Positions 1 to 7,270 of a stretch of 21,911 nt of DNA are shown here, one piece after another; the stretch's first letter is position 1; each line of letters begins with the position of its first letter. A program made the position numbers and the translations under genes. The stretch comes from DATBDE01 sp036270095 (GTDB lineage Bacteria > Actinomycetota > Thermoleophilia > Solirubrobacterales > Solirubrobacteraceae). The notes under the pieces were generated by a model, which saw only the letters and a program-made list of their open reading frames with translations, had not been told where the DNA came from and did no database searches. The stretch spans positions 1 to 21,911 of the forward strand of contig DATBDE010000080.1 of assembly GCA_036270095.1 (NCBI GenBank), read 5' to 3'.

Positions 1-744
1 GGATCTGCGCCACACCGGGCAGGTCGCGATCGTGGCGCACGCGCACCTCGATCACGTCGCCGCCGATGCGGCGCTTGAGCTCGGCCGGGGTGCCGGACGC
101 GACCGCCCGGCCGTGGTCGACGATCACGACCTGGTCGGCGAGCTGGTCGGCCTCGTCCAGGTACTGGGTCGTCAGCAGGACGTCCGTCCCGGTCTCGACG
201 AGGCCGCGGATCGCCCCCCACAGCTCGATCCGGCTGCGAGGGTCGAGTCCGGTTGTGGGCTCGTCGAGCAGCAGGAGCCGCGGCGCCCCGACCAGGCTCG
301 CGCCGAGGTCGAGCCGGCGGCGCATCCCGCCCGAGTAGGTGCGCGCGAGGCGTCCGGCCGCGCGTCCCCCAGCCCGAGTTGGTCGAGCACGGTATCGGCG
401 TTGGCCTTGGCCTCGCGCCGGCCCTGCCCGAAGAGGCGCGCGACCATGACCAGGTTCTCGCGCCCGGTCATCGCCGGTTCGACGGCGGTGATTTGCCCCG
501 CCAGGCCGATGACGCGGCGGACCGCTTCGGGCTCCGTGCGGGCGTCGTGGCCGGCGACCCGCAGCGTCCCGTCGTCGGGGCGCAGCAGCGTGGCCACCGT
601 CCGCACGAACGTGGTCTTGCCGGCTGCGTTGGGACCCAGCACCGCCACGACCTGGCCGCGCTCCGCGATCAGGTCGACACCGTCCAGCGCCTGGGTCTTG
701 CCGTAGTGCTTGGTCAGGCCACGGGCCTCGATCGTCGGTTGCAT
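1..744 (-). pseudogene. DrrA-type ABC transporter ATP-binding protein, frameshifted and cut by window edge
   Basis: Nucleotide-binding subunit of a DrrAB-like drug exporter. Visible in order: Walker A GPNAAGKTT (residues 37-45), then a frame break at about 354-366, then in another frame the signature YSGGMRRR, Walker B LLLLDEPTTGLDP, and the switch region LLTTQYLDEADQLAD, where Gln replaces the usual His as in DrrA relatives. The expected reading near the break is GDAxGRLARTYSGGM; one base lost or two gained in the GC-only run accounts for the shift. After the shift the frame stays open to position 1. The start ATG (744-742) has an AGGAG about 10 nt upstream and directly follows the PadR stop codon, so the two were one operon. 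It is either a real pseudogene or an indel error in the sequence. The family call is certain; inactivation is likely but unproven. Confidence 0.85.
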
Positions 745-1233
745 CTATCCGCGCTCCTGTTGGTCTTGGGGGTCGGCTTCCTTGAAGGTCTCCGCGATCT
801 CGCGCAGCCACTGCTCGCTCCAGGTCAGGCGTCCCTCGCGCAGGTCGGCGATCACGCCCCGGACCCAGCGCAGCTCGGCCTGGACCACCGCCTTGCGGCA
901 CTCCTCTTCGAGCAGGAAGAGGCGCGGCAGCTCAGCGGGCGCGCCCTTCAGCGTCGCTTCGGTGTCGGCCAGCTCGGACACGAGCTTCTCCGCCCGCGCC
1001 TCCAGCTCCGCGCGTGCCTCGTCGGGGTGGAGCGCGAAGAGGATCGACACCGCCGCGAGCCAGTCGGGGTACTCGTTGTGGGTGTTGCGCAGCATCTCGC
1101 GCAGCCACTCGCGGGCGGCGTCGCGGCCGGCCGCGGTGACGCCGTACACGACACGGTCGGGGTAGCCCTCGACGCGTTCGGTCTGGGCCACCTCGACGAG
1201 CCCGTCGCGGACGAGCCGCGCGAGCGCCTGGTA
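745..1233 (-). pseudogene. PadR-family regulator, 5' end missing
   Basis: The readable frame starts at YQALARLVRDGLVEV, the end of the PadR recognition helix, and continues through the wing (GYPDRVVYGVTAAG) into a helical C-terminal domain (AELEARAEKLVSELADTEATL). About 40-45 residues of the winged-helix domain that should precede it are absent: the frame meets TAG at 1236-1234, at a 14-bp palindrome. A GTG at 1191 could start a 148-aa product lacking most of the DNA-binding domain. The stop TAG (747-745) abuts the ATG of the ABC ATPase, the usual arrangement for a PadR repressor of a DrrAB pump. A protein lacking the first helices should not bind DNA normally. The upstream side is now occupied by the divergent membrane-protein gene. 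Confidence 0.75.
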
Positions 1234-1244
1234 CTAGAAAGTAC
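1231..1244. repeat. Short inverted repeat at the PadR truncation point
   Basis: GTACT-AGAA-AGTAC is a perfect 5-bp-arm inverted repeat. It lies where recognisable PadR coding sequence ends and 12 bp before the start of the divergent membrane-protein gene. It could be a leftover operator of the truncated regulator, or chance. Five-bp arms are weak evidence. Confidence 0.35.
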
Positions 1245-1255
1245 GTGACGTCCTC

Positions 1256-2038
1256 ATGGCGCTGCTGCTCAAGCTGACGCTCGCGCCGGCGCTGGTCGCG
1301 CTGGCCACGTACGTCGCCCGCCGCCTGGGCCCGCGCGCGGGCGGGATGGTGAGCGGGATCCCCGTCGTGGCCGGCCCGATCGTGCTCATCTACGCGATCG
1401 AGCACGGCGACCGCTTCGCGCGCCCCGCCTCGGCCGCGGCGGTGCTGGGGATGCTGTCGCTGATCGCGTTCTGCGTCGTCTACGCGCTCGTCGCGCGCGT
1501 GGCCCCGTTCCCGGTGGCGCTCGTCGCCAGCCTGGCGACGTTCGCGTTGTGCACGGCCGTGCTCTCCGGCGTCCGGCCGCCGCTCGGGGTCAGCGCGCTC
1601 GTCACCTTCGTGGGCATCTGCGCCGGGTCGTGGTTCCTGCTCCGGCTGGCGTCGGAGGCGGGGCCACACCCGCGGCCGCAGAACGACCTGCTCGTGTGGC
1701 GCATGGTGATCACGGCGGTGCTCGTCGTGACGCTCACGGCGGTCGCGGGCGATCTCTCGGCCCACCTGGCCGGCCTGCTCGTGCCCGTGCCGATCATCAC
1801 GGTCGTGCTGGCCAGCTTCACCCAGGCCACGGTTGGCCCGGCGGCGGCGATCGACCTGCTCGGCGGCCTCGTGTTTGCGCTCTTCAGCTTCCTCGTGTTC
1901 TTCGCGGCGCTGGCCCTGCTGCTCGTCCAGATCAGCGCCGTGGCGGCGTTCGCGCTCGCGTCGGCGGCGGCGCTGGCGTGCTGGGGCGTGCTCGTCTCGG
2001 TCGACCCGCGTGCGCCGCACCGGTTACCTGCGGGGTAA
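1256..2038 (+). CDS. Polytopic membrane protein with two similar halves (GlpM-like)
   Basis: A 260-aa, very hydrophobic protein with about eight predicted transmembrane stretches and almost no soluble domain. The N-terminal half has a segment around residues 5-45 (LAPALVALATYVARRLG, then GMVSGIPVVAGPIVLIYAIE). The C-terminal half repeats its theme (VITAVLVVTLTAVAGDLSAHLAGLLVPVPIITVVLASF): a helix, a charged turn, then G-x-x-x-x-P-V-P/V and another helix. This looks like internal duplication of a GlpM-type unit. Substrate and function are unknown; resemblance to the GlpM/DUF3147-like group is from memory of pattern only. No clear Shine-Dalgarno precedes ATG 1256. It ends 32 nt before the M28 peptidase gene on the same strand, so the two may be co-transcribed. 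Confidence 0.75.
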   Translation: MALLLKLTLAPALVALATYVARRLGPRAGGMVSGIPVVAGPIVLIYAIEHGDRFARPASAAAVLGMLSLIAFCVVYALVARVAPFPVALVASLATFALCTAVLSGVRPPLGVSALVTFVGICAGSWFLLRLASEAGPHPRPQNDLLVWRMVITAVLVVTLTAVAGDLSAHLAGLLVPVPIITVVLASFTQATVGPAAAIDLLGGLVFALFSFLVFFAALALLLVQISAVAAFALASAAALACWGVLVSVDPRAPHRLPAG

Positions 2039-2070
2039 CGACGAGATCCTCTAGCTGAGAAGCTGCAACG

Positions 2071-3264
2071 GTGTCGCCGACCGAGACCACGCTGCGCGCA
2101 GTCGTCGAGCCGCTGGCCGGACTCGTCCGCCGCGCCGGATCGCGCGACGAGGAGCAGGCCGCGCGCCTGGTCGTCGATGCCTTCGCCGGCGTGGGCACCG
2201 CAGCGCGCATCGACGAGGTCGCGTTCCGCGACGGCTACGCCAGCCTGCTCATGCCGCTGGCCGCCGTCGGGCTGGTGGTCGGGCTGCGCTCGGCCGGCGG
2301 GCGCCGACGCCCGCTCGGGGCGCTCGCCGCGGGCGCGGCCACGGCGGCGCTCGTCGACGACGTCGAGAACGGCCGGCGGGTCTGGCGCTCGGCGCTGCGC
2401 GACCTCCAGCCGACCTGGAACGTCGTCGCCCAAGCTGGCGACGGGGAGGCCGACCGCACGCTGGTCGTGCTCGCCCACCACGACGCGGCGCCGACCGGCC
2501 GCGTGTTCGACCCGGGGATGCAGCGCTGGCTGGCCCGGCGCTTCCCCGCCCTCATCCAGCGCACCGACACGTCCTTCCCCCTGTGGTGGACCGCCGCCGC
2601 CGGCCCCGCCCTCGCGGCGCTGGGTGCGGCGACGGGCGCGAAGGTGCTCGCCCGCGCCGGGGCGGTGTTCGCGGCGCTGAACCTCGCCCTCGGGGCCGAC
2701 GTCGCGCGCAACCGGATCGTGCCCGGGGCCAGCGACAACCTCAGCGGGGTGGCAGCGCTCGTCGCGCTGGCCGAGCGTCTCAACGCCGACCCGCCGCGCG
2801 GCATCCGCGTGCTCCTCACCTCGTGCGGCGCCGAGGAGGTCCTGCAGGGCGGCATCTACGGCTTCCTCGAGGGCCGGCTCAAGCACCTGGACCCGCAGCG
2901 CACCTGGGTGCTGAACCTCGACACGCTCGGCTCAGCTCAGCTGCTCATGCTCGAGGGCGAGGGCCCGTTCCGCATGCAGGACTACACCGACCCGGCCTTC
3001 CGCGACCTGGTGGCCGACGTCGCCGAGCGCAGCACCGGTGCCCCTCTGCGCCGCGGCGCGCGCGCCCGCGCGAGCACGGACGCAATCGTGCCCAGCCGCG
3101 CCGGCTACCCGACCGCGACGCTGGTCTCGTGGGAGCCCGACACGAAGCTCCAGAGCCACTACCACCTGCCCACCGACGTGCCCGAGAACGTGCGCTACGA
3201 GACCGTGGCGCGGGCGGTGACCATCGCCGAGGCGCTGGCCCGCGCGCTTGCGTCGCCGATGTGA
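2071..3264 (+). CDS. Membrane-anchored M28-family zinc metallopeptidase
   Basis: A 397-aa protein with the complete co-catalytic zinc site of M28 aminopeptidases: HHD (136-138), bridging Asp in PGASDNLSGV (D222), the Glu pair in GAEEV (255-256), Asp in LNLDTLG (D284) and His in HYHLPTD (H365). Hydrophobic segments at about 56-74, 83-95, 171-190 and 194-210 suggest membrane association; the latter pair sits between the first and second zinc-ligand motifs, unlike secreted M28 enzymes. There is no signal peptide. The likely role is release of N-terminal residues from peptides, or a related amide hydrolysis, at the membrane. The start is the GTG at 2071, the first codon giving a sensible N-terminus; the ribosome site is weak (GAGAAG). 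Confidence 0.88.
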   Translation: MSPTETTLRAVVEPLAGLVRRAGSRDEEQAARLVVDAFAGVGTAARIDEVAFRDGYASLLMPLAAVGLVVGLRSAGGRRRPLGALAAGAATAALVDDVENGRRVWRSALRDLQPTWNVVAQAGDGEADRTLVVLAHHDAAPTGRVFDPGMQRWLARRFPALIQRTDTSFPLWWTAAAGPALAALGAATGAKVLARAGAVFAALNLALGADVARNRIVPGASDNLSGVAALVALAERLNADPPRGIRVLLTSCGAEEVLQGGIYGFLEGRLKHLDPQRTWVLNLDTLGSAQLLMLEGEGPFRMQDYTDPAFRDLVADVAERSTGAPLRRGARARASTDAIVPSRAGYPTATLVSWEPDTKLQSHYHLPTDVPENVRYETVARAVTIAEALARALASPM

Positions 3265-3291
3265 GAGCGCTCGTGCGCGTGCGGGTAGCGC

Positions 3292-3483
3292 TTGTGGTGC
3301 GTGCGCTCGACCCGCACCCGCGCGCGGCGAGCGGGCACGGTGCACGTGCGGCTGCGGCTGACCAGCGCGGGCCGCGCGGCGCTTGCCCGCCGGGGCCGGC
3401 TGCCGCTGCGCCTGCGGGTCGGCTTCAAGCCCGACAGCGGGACGACCCGCGCGCGCACCGTGCGGCTGACGGTCAGGCCCTAG
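3292..3483 (+). pseudogene. C-terminal tail of a secreted repeat-type protein (gene remnant)
   Basis: From about residue 15 the frame reads GTVHVRLRLTSAGRAALARR then GRLPLRLRVGFKPDSG and TRARTVRLTVRP before TAG. This pattern (V-x-L-x-L-T-x-x-G-R-x-x-L-A-R-R-G-R-L) is a familiar C-terminal beta-rich tail of large secreted proteins in Thermoleophilia. Here only the last ~50 residues exist, with no upstream body, no ribosome site and only a TTG as possible start. It is therefore a 3' relic. Its stop overlaps the 3' end of the oppositely oriented dehydrogenase by 11 bp. Confidence 0.55.
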
Positions 3484-4411
3484 CGCCGCCGACCAGCTCG
3501 AGCGAGACGTCCCACAACCGCCGCGCGTTGCCCGGGTCGAGCGCGTAGGCGGCCACGCCGTGCGCGGCGTCGGCCGGGACCGGGTCGAGCACCTCGGCCT
3601 CGTTGCAGTCCTCGAAGTAGCGGCCGCCGACGCCTTCGAGCAGGGGAGACGTCGCGACAAGCACGCTCGTCGCCGCGCCCTGCTCGATGGTCTTGTAGCG
3701 GTACTCGCCGGACCTGCGCAGCGCCTCGAGCACCGCCGGGTCCATGTACCGGGACAGGTTGGTGTCGGCAATCGCGCCGGGGTGGACGGCGTTGGCGTAG
3801 ATCCCGTCGCCGGCCCAACGGCGCGTGGCTTCGACCGCGAGGAGCGCGTTGGCGGTCTTGGACTGGCCGTAGGCCAGCCACGGGTCGTAAGGGCGCTCGT
3901 CGAACTGCAGGTCCTCGAAGACGACCGGTGAGCGCAGGTGGCCGCGTGAGCTCAGCGAGACGATCCGCGCGCCGTCCGCGGCGGCCAGCGCGTCGTGCAG
4001 GCCGACGGCGAGCGCGAAGTGCCCGAGGTGGTTGGTGGCGAACTGCACCTCCCAGCCCTCGGGCGTGTGCTCGAGGGCGGGCAGCGCCATCACCCCGGCG
4101 TTGTTGACGAGCAGGTCCAGCGGGTCGCTCCAGTCCGCCACGAACGCGGCCACCGAGGCCTGGTCGACGAGGTCGAGGCGGCCGACGCGCACGGCCCCGC
4201 CCTCGATCGCCGCCGCGGTGCGCTCGCCCGCGGCGGTGTCGCGCACCGCGAGGGTGACCTCGGCGCCGGCCCCGGCCAGCGCGCGGGCCGTCTCGACCCC
4301 GATGCCCGACGAGCCGCCGGTGACGATCGCGCGCCGACCGCTCAGGTCGATGCCCGCGATGACCTCGGCGGCCGTCGAGTCGAATCCGAATCCGGTGGTG
4401 ATCGGCGCCAT
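3473..4411 (-). CDS. Short-chain dehydrogenase/reductase (SDR)
   Basis: A 312-aa NAD(P)-dependent oxidoreductase of the retinol-dehydrogenase/WW-oxidoreductase-like SDR subgroup. Visible motifs: cofactor glycine motif TGGSSGIG, DLVD after beta-3, NNAG, the substrate Ser in IVSLSSRGH, and the catalytic pair YGQSK. The residues after the second glycine strand (AVRD) suggest NADP(H) preference. The substrate cannot be told. The ATG at 4411 lies 2 nt after the stop of the broken DrrB permease with no Shine-Dalgarno of its own, so expression probably depended on coupling to that upstream frame. It is the only intact gene in the 3.3-5.2 kb debris zone. Confidence 0.93.
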   Translation of the reverse strand: MAPITTGFGFDSTAAEVIAGIDLSGRRAIVTGGSSGIGVETARALAGAGAEVTLAVRDTAAGERTAAAIEGGAVRVGRLDLVDQASVAAFVADWSDPLDLLVNNAGVMALPALEHTPEGWEVQFATNHLGHFALAVGLHDALAAADGARIVSLSSRGHLRSPVVFEDLQFDERPYDPWLAYGQSKTANALLAVEATRRWAGDGIYANAVHPGAIADTNLSRYMDPAVLEALRRSGEYRYKTIEQGAATSVLVATSPLLEGVGGRYFEDCNEAEVLDPVPADAAHGVAAYALDPGNARRLWDVSLELVGGARA

Positions 4412-4413
4412 CG

Positions 4414-4854
4414 CTAGTGGAGGGATTGATAGCGGCGAATCGCCAGTGGTGCGAACACGGCCATCAGGACCACGAACCAGGCCAGCGTGCCCAGCAGCGG
4501 TTGGGTGGCGTCGCCGCCGATCATCAGCGCCCGCACGGCGTCCACACACCGGGTCACCGGGTCGGCGAACGCCTGCACCGCCGGCGGCATGCTGCTGGTG
4601 GGCACGAAGGCCGGGCTGGCGCACGTCAGCGGGAACACCCAGGCCAGGCCGATCGACTGGGTCGCCTCCGGGTCGCGCAGCAGCAGCCCGATCGCCGCCG
4701 AGATCCACGAGAACACGTACGCGAACCCGAGCAGGAGGACGAGCGCGGCCAGCACGCGGAAGACCGGCTCGGTGTGGGGCGGAAGCCCACGAGCACGATG
4801 GCCGGGCGGCGCAGCGCCTTCGCGCGGCGTGGGTCGATCAGCGTGGTACCGCAT
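4414..4854 (-). pseudogene. DrrB-type ABC-2 permease, internally deleted with two compensating frameshifts
   Basis: From HTEPVFRVLAALVLLLGFAY onward this is the C-terminal half of a DrrB permease: three hydrophobic segments, the conserved SWISAAIGLLLRDPEA, then FPLTCASPAFVPTSSMP, and ending FAPLAIRRY. A typical DrrB has about 250 residues; here only 146 codons remain. In the +1 frame the start reads TTLIDPRRAKALRRPAIVLV followed by GFRP, which is normal N-terminal and mid-protein sequence joined directly, so about 100 residues (first helices) are missing. Relative to the ATG at 4854 the N-terminal 25 codons are out of frame: about one extra base near codon 2 and one C missing at GFRP/HTE restore the frame. 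A GGAGGAG site precedes the ATG, which overlaps the ATPase stop. Confidence 0.8.
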
Positions 4855-5107
4855 TGTTCTCCTCCTTCGCGGGACGTCCGGTCAGGGACAGGAACACCTC
4901 GTCGAGCGTGGGCCGGCGGACCTCCAAGCCGGCGATGCACACGTGTTCGGCGTCGAGCGCGCGCACGGCGTCGGCCGCGACCGCGGGGTCGTGCACCGGG
5001 AGCGAGAGCTCGCCGTGGGACAGCACCTCGGGCGGGCCGTCCTGGGCCAGGGCGGCCGGCGCGGCGCGCGCCGCGTCGGACCGCGAGTCGTCGGCGATGC
5101 GCGCCAC
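4838..5107 (-). pseudogene. C-terminal fragment of a second DrrA-type ABC ATPase
   Basis: The 89 codons from GTG 5107 encode only the regulatory C-terminal domain of a DrrA ATPase, closing with the hallmark RRPTLDEVFLSLTGRPA. The frame is open for a few more codons (GRRVVARIADDSR), then continuity ends at a 16-bp GC palindrome. Walker A, signature and Walker B are all absent, so it cannot be an active ATPase. The TGA at 4838 overlaps the ATG of the permease remnant, the usual drrA-drrB coupling. It is a different sequence from the ATPase at the left edge, so two DrrAB cassettes have decayed here. Confidence 0.8.
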
Positions 5108-5111
5108 GACG

Positions 5112-5127
5112 CGCCGGCCGGCCGGCG
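5112..5127. repeat. 16-bp GC palindrome at a rearrangement junction
   Basis: CGCCGGCCGGCCGGCG is a perfect palindrome placed between the truncated minus-strand DrrA fragment and a truncated plus-strand coding end. Neither gene continues across it, so it marks or lies next to the breakpoint. Low-complexity GC repeats also occur by chance in such DNA. Confidence 0.5.
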
Positions 5128-5129
5128 AA

Positions 5130-5223
5130 TGGCCGAGACGCCTACATCGAGTTCCTCATGGACGAGATCCCGGCCATGCTCGAGCGCTGGCGCGAGCACA
5201 AGGCCGAGCACGGCCTCGCGTAG
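5130..5223 (+). pseudogene. Orphan 3' end of an unidentified gene
   Basis: The frame beginning after the palindrome reads GRDAYIEFLMDEIPAMLERW followed by REHKAEHGLA and TAG. The balanced amphipathic composition looks like the last helix of a real protein and unlike the Arg/Ala/Pro-rich shadows around it. There is no start codon or upstream body; the sequence to the left is the opposite-strand DrrA fragment. I do not recognise the family. Confidence 0.45.
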
Positions 5224-5232
5224 CGCCTTGCC

Positions 5233-5853
5233 TCAGCCAACGTAGGCGCCGGCGCTCCGCGAGAGCTCGCGCGCCGTCAGCCTTACGATTCGCTCGCAGC
5301 ACCGGGAATAGAAGCGCAGCTGCTCGCGGCGCCCGAACAGGCGGAACCCGAGCCGCGTCCATGGCGGACCCTGGCCGGACGCCCGGGAGACCGCGTGGAG
5401 GCGGAACTCGACGGCGCCGTCGTCGGTCCACTTCCAGACCTCGTAGTCCATCCGGCCCATTTCGATGTGGCCGTCCAAGGTCGCGTATTCGAAGCCGAAC
5501 ACGCGCGCCCGGCGGCCGTCCTGCCGGCGGGGCTCGTCCCACGTGCGGGTGACGCGCACGCCGGCGTGGACGCGCAGGACGCGGTACAGGCGCAGCTCGA
5601 GCAGCATGTCGCGGCCCTCCAGGGGCGCCCTCGGCTCCCAGCTGGCGCGCACGATCGCCGGATCGGCGATGCGGTAGTCCTCGACCAGGCGGCACGCGAC
5701 GTGCCAGGCGCCGCCGCGCACCGGCTCTCCGGGCGGCTCGCTGGGCAGGGCCTGGCTGAGTTCGTCGACGTGCCACCGGTGGTGCGAGACCGAGCGTTCG
5801 TCGAAGTTCAGTGGCTTGGCGTGGAGCCGCGCGAGCGCGGGCTCAGGCCGCAT
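5233..5853 (-). CDS. DUF1990 family protein (first of a tandem pair)
   Basis: A 206-aa protein resembling DUF1990. The diagnostic core is FGFEYATLDGHIEMGRMDYE followed by VWKWTDDGAVEFRLHAVSRA, then a region with a conserved aromatic/Arg pattern (LGFRLFGRREQLRFYSRC). Members are small, probably cytosolic, of unknown biochemical role; a lipid- or ligand-binding fold has been supposed. The ATG at 5853 lies inside the end of the upstream DUF1990 gene (11-bp overlap), so translation is coupled. No signal peptide or transmembrane segment is seen. Confidence 0.8.
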   Translation of the reverse strand: MRPEPALARLHAKPLNFDERSVSHHRWHVDELSQALPSEPPGEPVRGGAWHVACRLVEDYRIADPAIVRASWEPRAPLEGRDMLLELRLYRVLRVHAGVRVTRTWDEPRRQDGRRARVFGFEYATLDGHIEMGRMDYEVWKWTDDGAVEFRLHAVSRASGQGPPWTRLGFRLFGRREQLRFYSRCCERIVRLTARELSRSAGAYVG

Positions 5854-6553
5854 CGGCTTCGTCCACCCGGCGGGTGCGGATCTCGAGGCCGCCGGTCAGG
5901 CGCCCGCCGCTCAGCTCGGCCACGTGCTCGAGCATCGAGGTCCACATGTGGAACTGCACCTCCTTGCTCATGCGCAGGTGGTCATAGAGCAAGTTCGAAA
6001 GCCGGTCACCGGCACGCGCCCAGGACTCGATGCGGAACTCGAGCAGATCGCCGTCCTGCGCCGCGAAACGGATCTGCCCGGCCTCGAGATGTCCCTCCAA
6101 GGTGGCGAAGCGGAAAGCGGTCGGCGTGCGCTCGACGACCCGCACGGGGCCGTCCCAGGGCCCGGGCATGCGCACGACGTACTCGTCGCCGACCGCCATC
6201 TCGCCCTCCGGGCCCAGCACCTTGCTGAAGCTCGCGAACTCGCTCGGGGCGACCCGGTCGAGGTCGGCGGCGATGCGTTCGACGATGTCCTCGGGGCCCA
6301 TGCGCGTGTCGCGGATGCGCGCTCGGTAGGTGCGGTGGAAGAGCGGGCCGACGCCGGCGGATGCGGGCTGGGCCCGGTCGGCGCGAACCCCGTCGGGGAT
6401 CGTTGGCGGGCCGTCCCCGGGCAGGGCGCCGTCCACCTCGCTGCGGTGCAGCGGCGTGGTGCGCCACATGTAGCGCCAGGACGTGAGGGCGACGCCAGGG
6501 GGCCACCGGCTCGCGGTGCGGAGGCGGCGCCCGAGCGAGGGGCGACGGGGCAT
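5843..6553 (-). CDS. DUF1990 family protein (second of a tandem pair)
   Basis: A 236-aa protein if ATG 6553 is used (GGGAGG immediately before it), or 248 aa from ATG 6589, which has no ribosome site. After a basic N-terminus (RRPSLGRRLR) comes VALTSWRYMWRTTPLHR, then GVGPLFHRTYRARI, MPGPWDGPVRVVERTPTAFR, FATLEGHLEAGQIRFA and LEFRIESWARAGDRLSNLLYD. The TLxGHxExG motif and the SWARAGD segment are shared with the downstream DUF1990 gene, so the two are diverged paralogues in one transcription unit. Function is unknown; the WDGPVRV region suggests a START/SRPBCC-like beta grip, which is inference. Confidence 0.78.
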   Translation of the reverse strand: MPRRPSLGRRLRTASRWPPGVALTSWRYMWRTTPLHRSEVDGALPGDGPPTIPDGVRADRAQPASAGVGPLFHRTYRARIRDTRMGPEDIVERIAADLDRVAPSEFASFSKVLGPEGEMAVGDEYVVRMPGPWDGPVRVVERTPTAFRFATLEGHLEAGQIRFAAQDGDLLEFRIESWARAGDRLSNLLYDHLRMSKEVQFHMWTSMLEHVAELSGGRLTGGLEIRTRRVDEADAA

Positions 6554-6594
6554 CCCTCCCGTACTACCCCCACGCTGTGGGGTACGCATGCAGC

Positions 6595-6807
6595 ATGCTG
6601 ACCAAAACCCTCCACAAGACCGGGCTGCGCGGCTGGAACCTTCACATGGCGTCGCTCGCGAGCATCGGCCTCTGCATCGGCCTGTGGATCCGTGCCAAGA
6701 CGGTCGATCAGGACGAGCGCGGAAACGCCGAGCGCCGCGCCCTGTTCGTCGGGCTCTGGCCCCCGATGTTCTGGCTCATCGGCGATTCGATCGAGCGCCT
6801 GGAGTGA
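6595..6807 (+). CDS. Small membrane protein (70 aa), function unknown
   Basis: From ATG 6595 the product is MLTKTLHKTGLRGWNLHMAS followed by a hydrophobic helix (LASIGLCIGLWIRA), a charged loop with DERGNAERR, and a second hydrophobic helix ALFVGLWPPMFWLIGDSIE. The ERRALFVGLWPPxFxxxG pattern is common in short actinobacterial membrane proteins of unknown role. An upstream in-frame GTG at 6577 exists, but ATG 6595 gives the cleaner start. It diverges from the DUF1990 pair with the two start regions overlapping or nearly so, depending on the DUF1990 start. Confidence 0.7.
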   Translation: MLTKTLHKTGLRGWNLHMASLASIGLCIGLWIRAKTVDQDERGNAERRALFVGLWPPMFWLIGDSIERLE

Positions 6808-6825
6808 GCACGGCCTGGCGTCGCG

Positions 6826-7260
6826 CTAGGGCTGGCGGTCGCCGCCGTGCACGTAGGCGTAGAGCCGGTCGGCGTGCTCGCCGAACAGCCCCATGACGTG
6901 GAACGTCGTGCCGCCGAGGATGAGCTGGCGCTTCTCGTAGCTCAGGTCGGCCTCGGCCTGGTCGAGCGGGAGCCTCATGACCACCTCGCCGACGTTGAGC
7001 AGGCGCGCACCCGACAGCGTCATCGCGTAGAGGTTGCGCTCGGTGGCCACGAGCACGTGGGGGCCGGCCTTGGTCTTGACCCGGAACGGGATGCCGGACT
7101 GCGCGCTGACGAACTCGGAGTTCATCACGGCGGTCGCGTTGGCGGTCGCCGGCTGTCCGGTCTGTGTCTGCACGAGCTCGCACACGGTCTCGCCGGGCTC
7201 GAGGTTGCGGGCCGCGCCGGCGCCGAGCTTCTCCACACGGCGCTTTCGGCCCCCGAACAT
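6826..7260 (-). CDS. Conserved hypothetical protein, possibly PH-like
   Basis: A 144-aa soluble protein starting MFGGRKRRVEKLG, with a GGAT ribosome-like site just upstream. The C-terminal half has short beta-strands: GPHVLVATERNLYAMTLSGA, then VVMRLPLDQAEADLSYEKR and LILGGTTFHVMG. This strand order (ligand strand, 'L-Y-A-M/T' strand, 'V-x-x-L-P-L' strand, 'L-x-L-x-G-x-x-F' strand) resembles small bacterial PH-like domains, but this is only by pattern. I do not recognise a named family. It lies 10 nt downstream of the cupin gene on the same strand and may be co-transcribed with it. Confidence 0.65.
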   Translation of the reverse strand: MFGGRKRRVEKLGAGAARNLEPGETVCELVQTQTGQPATANATAVMNSEFVSAQSGIPFRVKTKAGPHVLVATERNLYAMTLSGARLLNVGEVVMRLPLDQAEADLSYEKRQLILGGTTFHVMGLFGEHADRLYAYVHGGDRQP

Positions 7261-7270
7261 GACGACGATC

